Positions 7,717 to 12,652 of a DNA stretch of 12,652 bases are shown here, piece after piece. Every line of letters starts with the position of its first letter. The first letter of the stretch is position 1. Origin of the DNA: an uncultured Pirellula sp. (lineage in GTDB: Bacteria; Planctomycetota; Planctomycetia; Pirellulales; Pirellulaceae); assembly GCA_903837255.1 (NCBI GenBank), contig CAILTZ010000397.1:1-12652 (forward strand), read 5' to 3'. The notes below the pieces were generated by a model, which did no database searches, was not told the DNA's origin, and worked only from the letters and a program-made list of their open reading frames with translations. The translations under genes and the position numbers were made by a program.

Positions 7717-7781
7717 GGTGCTGCCACATTGACAGGTGTCTGTCGAGCACCCCGCGATCGCCACTTTTTCGTGATAGGGGT
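7717..7781 (+). promoter_or_regulatory. Candidate RNA thermometer / bistable leader of hsp20
   Basis: Three helices can be read in the leader. P1 pairs GGTGCT (7717-7722) with AGCACC (7746-7751). P2, nested inside P1, is GACAG (7731-7735), loop GTGT, CTGTC (7740-7744). P3 pairs ACCCC (7749-7753) with GGGGT (7777-7781), enclosing a small CAC/GTG stem with a TTTTTC loop. The GGGG of P3 (7777-7780) is the apparent Shine-Dalgarno, 7 nt before the ATG. P1 and P3 share ACC at 7749-7751, so they exclude each other: P3 hides the ribosome-binding site and P1 frees it. Small heat-shock genes in many bacteria carry thermometers (ROSE, fourU) in this place. This one does not match a named class that I can recognise, and the function is inferred. 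Confidence 0.35.
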
Positions 7782-7787
7782 TTGACC

Positions 7788-8297
7788 ATGGCTCAGTTTC
7801 CTTTCCAAATCCGACAGCTTCCTTCGGCCATACAAGACTTCGCCACCGAGATGGAAAACATCTTCGACCAAGTCTTGAACAAAGGCTGCCAGAACCAAAA
7901 CCAGACAGGCACTAGCCAAACCGGCAAAGCCTACCCAAGTGCCGAGGCATGCGAGCCTCCGGCAACCGTCGCCTTCTCTCCCGCACTCGATGTTTTCGAA
8001 GACGATCGAGGCTACGAGCTGCTGCTTGATCTACCCGGTGTGAGCATCGAGAATCTCAAACTCGAACTGCTCGAAGACAAACTCCATGTCTCCGGGACCA
8101 AGACTGCTCTTAGGGCCGCCGAAGGCTCCGTGCAACACCGAGGCGAACGCTCCGCAGGCAACTTTGCCCGCGCCATTCGGCTTCCCAAGCAAGTTGCCAG
8201 CGAGCAGATCGAAGCCCACTTCAAGGATGGTGTCCTGCGAATCCGTGTCCCCAAGGTCCCCAAGGCGATTTCGAGAACGATCGTGATCAAAGGCTAA
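7788..8297 (+). CDS. Hsp20/alpha-crystallin family small heat-shock protein
   Basis: This is a 169-residue ATP-independent holdase chaperone that binds unfolding proteins in the cytoplasm and typically forms large oligomers. Residues 1-60 are the variable N-terminal arm, with a Gln/Asn/Thr-rich patch (33-46). Residues about 64-155 are the alpha-crystallin domain, from SPALDVFEDDRGYELLLDLP through GNFARAIRLP to the conserved FKDGVLRIRVPK (145-156). The C-terminal IxI anchoring motif is IVI in RTIVIKG. The ATG at 7788 is chosen because it is preceded by AGGGG at 7-nt spacing; the open frame upstream to 7632 has no family content. It is divergent from the M28 peptidase and convergent with the secreted hydrolase. 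Regulation may act through the leader helices just upstream. Confidence 0.93.
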   Translation: MAQFPFQIRQLPSAIQDFATEMENIFDQVLNKGCQNQNQTGTSQTGKAYPSAEACEPPATVAFSPALDVFEDDRGYELLLDLPGVSIENLKLELLEDKLHVSGTKTALRAAEGSVQHRGERSAGNFARAIRLPKQVASEQIEAHFKDGVLRIRVPKVPKAISRTIVIKG

Positions 8298-8307
8298 CAA
8301 AGGCTAA
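8288..8307 (+). repeat. Perfect 10-bp tandem duplication across the hsp20 stop codon
   Basis: CAAAGGCTAA occurs twice back to back (8288-8297 and 8298-8307). The first copy carries the last codons and stop of hsp20; the second is untranslated and its TAA is out of frame. It looks like a small slippage duplication with no effect on the protein. Confidence 0.8.
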
Positions 8308-8323
8308 TCTGAGAGATTGCATT

Positions 8324-8341
8324 TTAGCGATAATTCGCTAA
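8324..8341 (+). terminator. Short hairpin downstream of hsp20
   Basis: TTAGCGA (8324-8330) and TCGCTAA (8335-8341) form a perfect 7-bp stem with the 4-nt loop TAAT, 27 nt after the hsp20 stop. What follows (TTACAATAG) is not a U-tract, so it may be a weak terminator, a 3'-end stabiliser or part of a combined structure with the larger palindrome that begins 15 nt later. Confidence 0.35.
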
Positions 8342-8355
8342 TTACAATAGGCCTT

Positions 8356-8415
8356 GCTCCCCGTTTCGTACAGATCCGTTTCGGACCGTCGAAACGGGGA
8401 GCTCGTCGAAACGGG
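8356..8415. repeat. Strong inverted repeat with nested and direct repeats between convergent genes
   Basis: GCTCCCCGTTTCG (8356-8368) is matched exactly by its reverse complement CGAAACGGGGAGC (8390-8402), a 13-bp stem over a 21-nt loop. The loop holds a smaller CCG-TTT-CGG hairpin (8376-8384). The right arm also belongs to a direct repeat: CGTCGAAACGGG at 8387-8398 and again at 8404-8415, a 17-nt period. In all, the GTTTCG/CGAAAC core occurs four times in 60 bp. It lies between the hsp20 stop and the stop of the convergent hydrolase at 8428, where a bidirectional terminator would sit. There is no U-tract on either side, so a protein-binding site or a dispersed genomic repeat is equally possible. 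Confidence 0.75.
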
Positions 8416-8427
8416 AAGAGGGCTCGC

Positions 8428-11001
8428 TCAGGGCAACCACTCACCCCGATCAACGCTCCAGTCAGGACCAAAAAAACCAGCCCACCGGACCGACTCGATA
8501 CCTGTTTTCAAATAATCCGGAGATGCCACCAAAACATCCGGATACCCAGTCCCAGACGAAAAGATCGGTATCCTGCCACTTGCTCGCATCCCGACCAAAT
8601 CTGTACCACCCACAGCCGCAATCAATCCGCTACCGACTGTTTTGGGACGCACCAAAAGAACTGTCGCTGACTCGCCGATGAAATTCTCCCCACCCTTAGT
8701 CCACCCCCCACGCCGAACCTGGACTGGACTAAGCTTGAGCAGTGAATCCCAAGCTCCGTTGGTGGTAGCATTGCCATACAAAATGACGTTCCGTTCGGCC
8801 AAACTTGAAGGGTCGCTTGCGGCAATTGCCAAATAATAATCATCGCTCCAGCAGTCCACCGAGCCGTTCCCTCGGTACCAGAATGTCTCTGCGTCATATC
8901 GAGCCTTGCCGAGCATCCAACGGTTCTCTTGCTCATCGCCACGAGTCCCGTAAACCAACAGAAATCGATTGCGAAACGCCTCTTTGAAAACACCGTACTT
9001 CTTGCCATCTCTCGATGGACTGCTATCCCTCGATGGACTATCTGGGGTCGCTTGCAACTGCCATCCATCCGAACCTTTCTCGAACCAAACCGTTCGCTCG
9101 AGCGTCTCAAGCCCATCGACAACGATCTCTTGGCCATCGATTTGAACGTTCAAGCGTTCCGGTATTTTTGCGTCCGATGCCAAAAGCTTAGATAGCCGGA
9201 TGCCCCAGGTTGCAATGTTCGAGGTTTTGGCAGTGATCTTGTCGTTCTGCCGATCCCGATCGAGCTCGACAGCCGAGAGCCCAGCGATCTGCTCTTGGCA
9301 TCCAAGCGTGAACCAATGGCAATCTGGAGAGACATGCGGGCCTGGAGTCGCAAAGCGGATCGTGAAAATCTGTGTAGAATCGGCAAGCTCATGGGCATTA
9401 AAAAAGTCGATCATCGCCGGCCAATCGCAGCATTGATTCCCCCACCAATGACCTGCCCCGGGTTGCTCTTTATAGACCCAGTCGGGATGAAATTTCGCAA
9501 GCTCCTCTCGCATCGTCCGCGCTTGATCCACCGGTACGTTGTCGTCTGCATCTCCATGCAAAATGTACACACCCTGCGTCTTGAGATTGCTGAGTCTCGC
9601 AAGCGTATCGCTTGCACCCAACGGCCTTCGCAGCAACTGTGACAAAGGATCTTGTTGCAGATTCGCCCCGCGGCCTGCATAGCTGGCAAACGATATCCAA
9701 CCGGCACTTGGTCCGATCGCTGCAAAACGGTCCGGAAACAACGTGCCGATGTGCCAAGTTCCATGGCCTCCCATGGAATGACCTGTCAAATAAGCACGCT
9801 TTGGGTCGGTCTTGAACCGAGCCTGTGCTAGCTCCAATACCTCGAGTCCATCCCATCGCCCCCAATCCTCCCAATCAAATCCAAAGCTTCGTCGATTGGT
9901 CGGGGAAACCACATAAGTATTTTCCTTGGGAGCATACACTGCCGCTTGCCCTTCTCCTTCGACTCCCGCACCATGCAAGCTCAGAATCATGCCAGGAGCT
10001 CTGTCGGTTCGCAAACTCCCTTCCTTTGGAGGGACCACCCCGTAATACTGCACGCTACCATCGATCAGACTGACAAACGTTCGGCGATGCATCTGCTGCG
10101 AACTGCGCACTGGCCACTTGACCTCGACTTCATCGACCTTCTCCGGCTCCGAGCCGCCCTGCCTGGCCTTTCGCTCTAGCTCGATGGTGACACTCAGCTC
10201 ACCACCTGCTAGCTCACGCGAAGAATTCGTCGTGGTAACCAGCTTCACAGGCACCTTGCGCAATGATAGTGGTGGGATGACCGGTACATCGAGCTGGACG
10301 GATTCACAACCCTCGGCCCGCGCCCGAATGCTTAACCCATCGAGAGTCTGGTCGCTCGCGTTTACCACAAGCAAAGCACCCAGCCATTCACCCGGTTCGT
10401 CTCTCAATACACTAGGGAAGGTTGTGTCACGTAGGCTCAAATACGCAGCCTTCGAAGCCGGTTTGAGTTTAGCCGCGATGCGGCCTCGGCCACTAGAAAA
10501 CAGTAGCCAATTGTCTCCTGCTTTGAGTTCGACTGGCAGTTCGACTGATCCGTTGGAGTAAACGTCACCGGCTCGCTGAGTTCCGTCGATACGGACTGAA
10601 CCATGTCCTTGCGCATCGAGTAACCAAACTCCCGACACCGGAGCTTGGACATGCACGGCCAGCAAGCCACCTAAAAGCTCACGCCCTCCAAAGCCCCCTT
10701 GTTCGTCGGCATCGACTTTTTTCCATCGATTGAGTCCCTCGGCACTGTCGGAGGATTCCTGATCCGGATCGGGCAACTGCAATTGGTCTTTGATAATTGC
10801 CAGTTCGATGGGGTCGACCGGTAGCGAGGAGCGGCCACGTTGCATCCCTTGTCCACTGGAAAGAATCCAACCGTGAGTGAACTTGATTTCGTTAGCTTGG
10901 GGCTCTTGCGACATTGCCTCCAGCGAGAAAAAGCGTCCTGCGAAGACCAGAAGGCAACACACTCTCTGAAGAGCCAGACCGTACCCTGCGAATTTTTCCA
11001 T
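8428..11001 (-). CDS. Secreted alpha/beta hydrolase, prolyl-oligopeptidase/esterase-like
   Basis: This is an 857-residue exported serine hydrolase. A signal peptide is likely in residues 1-30 (basic start, LALQRVCCLLVFAG core). Residues about 110-180 (VRIDGTQRAGDVYSNGSVEL, then LKAGDNWLLF) look like a beta-sandwich, carbohydrate-binding-like module. The alpha/beta hydrolase domain spans about 305-540. Its nucleophile is S409 in GHSMGGHG, the acid is probably D486 or D487 in HGDADDNVP, and the histidine is H518 in PGAGHWWG. Residues 540-857 form a long beta-rich tail that I cannot assign. Similar large hydrolases are frequent in planctomycetes and are annotated as prolyl oligopeptidase or phospholipase/carboxylesterase; the substrate is unknown. 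The ATG at 11001 gives the signal peptide and no Shine-Dalgarno is evident. It is convergent with hsp20 and divergent from the AAA ATPase gene. Confidence 0.88.
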   Translation of the reverse strand: MEKFAGYGLALQRVCCLLVFAGRFFSLEAMSQEPQANEIKFTHGWILSSGQGMQRGRSSLPVDPIELAIIKDQLQLPDPDQESSDSAEGLNRWKKVDADEQGGFGGRELLGGLLAVHVQAPVSGVWLLDAQGHGSVRIDGTQRAGDVYSNGSVELPVELKAGDNWLLFSSGRGRIAAKLKPASKAAYLSLRDTTFPSVLRDEPGEWLGALLVVNASDQTLDGLSIRARAEGCESVQLDVPVIPPLSLRKVPVKLVTTTNSSRELAGGELSVTIELERKARQGGSEPEKVDEVEVKWPVRSSQQMHRRTFVSLIDGSVQYYGVVPPKEGSLRTDRAPGMILSLHGAGVEGEGQAAVYAPKENTYVVSPTNRRSFGFDWEDWGRWDGLEVLELAQARFKTDPKRAYLTGHSMGGHGTWHIGTLFPDRFAAIGPSAGWISFASYAGRGANLQQDPLSQLLRRPLGASDTLARLSNLKTQGVYILHGDADDNVPVDQARTMREELAKFHPDWVYKEQPGAGHWWGNQCCDWPAMIDFFNAHELADSTQIFTIRFATPGPHVSPDCHWFTLGCQEQIAGLSAVELDRDRQNDKITAKTSNIATWGIRLSKLLASDAKIPERLNVQIDGQEIVVDGLETLERTVWFEKGSDGWQLQATPDSPSRDSSPSRDGKKYGVFKEAFRNRFLLVYGTRGDEQENRWMLGKARYDAETFWYRGNGSVDCWSDDYYLAIAASDPSSLAERNVILYGNATTNGAWDSLLKLSPVQVRRGGWTKGGENFIGESATVLLVRPKTVGSGLIAAVGGTDLVGMRASGRIPIFSSGTGYPDVLVASPDYLKTGIESVRWAGFFGPDWSVDRGEWLP

Positions 11002-11117
11002 CCGAAAAGCCCAATTGAAAGAGCGAACGATTGATTCGTAACGATGACCAAGTTTCTACACGGAATCCAGGCATGTTGCAAACCAAGCATCCTCAAACCC
11101 TAAAGACATCGTTGAAT

Positions 11118-11137
11118 TCCCGGATTATCCCGGATAA
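11118..11137. repeat. Two TCCCGGAT copies one helical turn apart
   Basis: TCCCGGAT occurs at 11118-11125 and at 11128-11135, a 10-bp period that puts both copies on one face of the helix. The same stretch contains a perfect inverted repeat, TTATCC (11125-11130), central C, GGATAA (11132-11137). The arrangement looks like a binding site for a dimeric or cooperatively bound protein. It lies about 117 bp upstream of the hydrolase start and 189 bp upstream of the ATPase start. Confidence 0.5.
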
Positions 11138-11266
11138 AATCGATCCCTTGCGTAGGACTAGGGGACTCACGCGGCGGGTGGCGTTACTTTTGATTAGCCC
11201 TCTTAGCCAATAAATCCAAGGTGAGAGCCGACATTTTCTGCGAACCAGAGAAACTGAAATCTTGTC

Positions 11267-11296
11267 TTGATTGCTGATCAAGCAGTTTTCTATGAG
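11267..11296 (+). promoter_or_regulatory. Possible promoter of the AAA ATPase gene with overlapping inverted repeat
   Basis: TTGATT (11267-11272), 18 bp, then TATGAG (11291-11296) is a loose sigma70-like match (four of six in each box). An inverted repeat, CTTGAT (11266-11271) and ATCAAG (11277-11282) around TGCTG, overlaps the -35 box and could be an operator. It would give a leader of roughly 23 nt containing AGG at 11317-11319, 6 nt before the ATG. Confidence 0.25.
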
Positions 11297-11325
11297 TGGA
11301 ATGGTTTCAATTTGATAGGCGATAA

Positions 11326-12603
11326 ATGAACGCAACGAATAGTTACCCAAACAATTTTTTTCGATCGGTATTAGAGGGTAATGATGCAGCTCTCCCTCTA
11401 AGAATTGAAGAAATTCTTCGTACACTCAACCCTTCTAAGGCGTTGGCTTCGACCGACGACTTAGATTTTGGGGATTACGTGCTTCTTGGTCACGCGACGG
11501 CAGAGGTTTGCGAGTCACCAAGGCCTTTTGTGAGCTTCTTTTGGGGTGGGTTGGACGAAGATCGTTTGTTCCCGTCCTACACACAAGTTCTCTGGCGGGT
11601 GGAATGGCAAGCACAATCACTTCAGGTGCTTCAAGCCACTTGGCAGACTAGTTGTGGAGAGCAAGGTCGCTATTGGGTCATTGGCGATAGCGCCTCGGCT
11701 GCAGAGGAATTTATCCTAGATGTTCACCGTAAGACGAACGATCCAGGGGACTCCATTTTGGTGTTCAAAGAAGGGGGTTGGCAGCGATCGCGGGAGATGT
11801 TTGATCTGGTACAGAGCACAAGCATGTCAGAATTGGTGCTACCTGCGGAACGCCGCAAAGAGATGATCGAGGATTTTCGACGATTCTTGAAATCCCGGAG
11901 TTACTACGAAGCTCTCGGGGTGGCATGGCGACGGGGTGCGATTCTGGTTGGGCCACCGGGCAATGGCAAGACCCATTTTTTGCGAGCATTGGTTCATGAA
12001 TTGGAAGTGCCTTGTTTGTATGTCCAGAGCATCGCGCATCCTTATTATGAAGCGGAGCAGTTGCTTCAGCGAATCTTTCAGCGAGCTCGGGAGCTTCGGC
12101 CTTGCATCTTGATCTTCGAGGATTTGGATTCGCTGATCAACCACGAAAATCGATCCTTTTTCTTGAATCAGCTTGACGGATTCGAGCGCAATCATGGATT
12201 GATGGTCATCGCGACGACCAATCACCCGGAGAACATTGATGCAGCGATCTTGGATCGTCCGAGTCGTTTTGACCGCAAGTACAATTTCCCCCTTCCAGAG
12301 CTTGAGCAACGAGTGAGGTTTCTGGAGATTTGGAAGGACAAGTTGCTGGTTTCTGGGGGGTTGGATGGCGGTTGGGATAGTAGCAAGATACTGGCGGTAG
12401 CTCAGCAGACCGAAGGTTTCTCGTTCGCTTACATGAAGGAGTTGATGGTTAGTAGTTTGTTGCAATGGATCGATCAGGAGCAAGCGGTTGAATTGGGGGG
12501 CTTATCGAACAAGCAGCAGGTCGAGGGGCGGCTGGATTTCCCGCAGATACTAGCTCAGCAAGCGACACAATTGCAGCAGCAGCGCCGCTGCTCAGGAGCC
12601 TAA
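11326..12603 (+). CDS. BCS1-like AAA family ATPase
   Basis: This is a 425-residue protein with an uncharacterised N-terminal region (1-175) and a single AAA module (about 178-380). Seen directly: Walker A GPPGNGKT (209-216), Walker B ILIFED (261-266), sensor-1 ATTNHPE (N299) and arginine-finger region DRPSRFDRK (R314, R317), followed by a lid with GFSFAYMKEL (364-373). The lead-in FRRFLKSRSYYEALGVAWRR just before Walker A closely resembles BCS1 and related AAA ATPases of plants and fungi, in which a basic RG dipeptide precedes the P-loop. The catalytic Walker B pair reads ED instead of DE. No transmembrane segment is seen, unlike mitochondrial Bcs1. The C-terminus ends in a Gln-rich tail (QQATQLQQQ). 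The partner or substrate is unknown. AGG lies 6 nt before the ATG. Its coding strand is G-rich, unlike plus-strand genes to the left. Confidence 0.88.
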   Translation: MNATNSYPNNFFRSVLEGNDAALPLRIEEILRTLNPSKALASTDDLDFGDYVLLGHATAEVCESPRPFVSFFWGGLDEDRLFPSYTQVLWRVEWQAQSLQVLQATWQTSCGEQGRYWVIGDSASAAEEFILDVHRKTNDPGDSILVFKEGGWQRSREMFDLVQSTSMSELVLPAERRKEMIEDFRRFLKSRSYYEALGVAWRRGAILVGPPGNGKTHFLRALVHELEVPCLYVQSIAHPYYEAEQLLQRIFQRARELRPCILIFEDLDSLINHENRSFFLNQLDGFERNHGLMVIATTNHPENIDAAILDRPSRFDRKYNFPLPELEQRVRFLEIWKDKLLVSGGLDGGWDSSKILAVAQQTEGFSFAYMKELMVSSLLQWIDQEQAVELGGLSNKQQVEGRLDFPQILAQQATQLQQQRRCSGA

Positions 12604-12606
12604 CTA

Positions 12607-12649
12607 CCCGGTGCCTGTCCCCCGTGTCCGCCCAAATCGCCCGGTGCCT
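12607..12649. repeat. Paired GC-rich repeat unit, REP-like, at the right edge
   Basis: CCCGGTGCCT occurs at 12607-12616 and at 12640-12649, 33 bp apart, directly after the ATPase stop. The first copy continues as GTCCCCC. Units of the form GGTGCCTGTCCCC are, from memory, a common dispersed REP-like repeat in planctomycetes and several other phyla. The second copy touches the end of the window, so the element may continue beyond it. Confidence 0.55.
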
Positions 12650-12652
12650 AAC

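Larger units (their letters stand above)
11002..11325. other. 324-bp divergent intergenic region at a strand-composition switch
   Basis: No gene was found between the starts of the secreted hydrolase (-) and the AAA ATPase (+). A 110-codon frame on the minus strand runs through it into the ATPase gene but has no family character. The region holds two TCCCGGAT copies (11118-11135), an inverted repeat near 11266-11282 and a possible promoter for the ATPase. Plus-strand base use changes here from C-rich on the left to G-rich on the right. No DnaA box matching TTATNCACA was found and nothing resembling a tRNA was seen. Confidence 0.6.

Noticed and set aside
7676..7760. CIRCE element upstream of hsp20
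   Set aside because: No TTAGCACTC / GAGTGCTAA pair is present; the GCGATCGC palindrome at 7754-7761 is only 8 bp and lies within the leader helix region.
11118..11140. Possible dif site for XerC/XerD near the skew switch
   Set aside because: The arms do not match the usual dif pattern (no TTATGTTAA-like XerD arm) and the direction of the skew change fits an origin rather than a terminus.
11093..11425. 110-codon minus-strand frame across the intergenic region
   Set aside because: It overlaps the ATPase start by 100 bp, shows no recognisable domain, and is better explained as a chance opening.

Overview
The window reads as a piece of a planctomycete chromosome, probably a Pirellulaceae-like member. 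This is inferred from several things. There is a secreted 857-residue alpha/beta hydrolase with long flanking beta-rich regions, of a type common in that phylum. There is a QC-like M28 lipoprotein, many starts lack a clear Shine-Dalgarno, and GC is moderate. No rRNA, tRNA, CRISPR array, transposase or prophage gene was found. Nearly all of the sequence is ordinary chromosomal coding DNA, and no defence or mobile island is evident.

Layout, left to right. On the minus strand at the left edge are the N-terminal part of a zinc/manganese-type (ABC-3) metal permease and, upstream of it, a small lysine-rich membrane protein. The tyrosine recombinase xerC (+) follows and converges tightly with metF (-). 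Divergent from metF is a plus-strand run of three genes: a DJ-1/PfpI-family protein, a calcineurin-like phosphoesterase and an UbiA-family prenyltransferase. A convergent gap with a terminator-like hairpin separates these from a minus-strand pair, a QC-like M28 peptidase lipoprotein followed 16 nt later by an orphan MalK/CysA-type ABC ATPase. Divergent from the peptidase is an Hsp20 small heat-shock protein, whose leader can form mutually exclusive helices, one of them covering the ribosome-binding site. Between Hsp20 and the convergent secreted hydrolase lie a tandem duplication, a short hairpin and a strong 13-bp inverted repeat. After a 324-bp divergent intergenic region comes a BCS1-like AAA ATPase (+). 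The window ends with two copies of a short GC-rich repeat unit.

How the genes relate. Most neighbours look like independent housekeeping or stress functions: chromosome dimer resolution, folate/methionine metabolism, metal uptake and protein quality control. Credible co-transcribed groups are permease plus small protein, DJ-1/phosphoesterase/UbiA, and peptidase/ABC ATPase.

The most interesting non-coding observations are three. One is the possible bistable RNA thermometer ahead of hsp20. The second is the repeat cluster at 8356-8415. The third is a change in strand composition near 11.1 kb: the plus strand is C-rich to the left whichever way genes point and G-rich to the right. The change sits at an intergenic region carrying two TCCCGGAT copies one helical turn apart, and could mark a replication-strand boundary. 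All three are hypotheses from reading the sequence.
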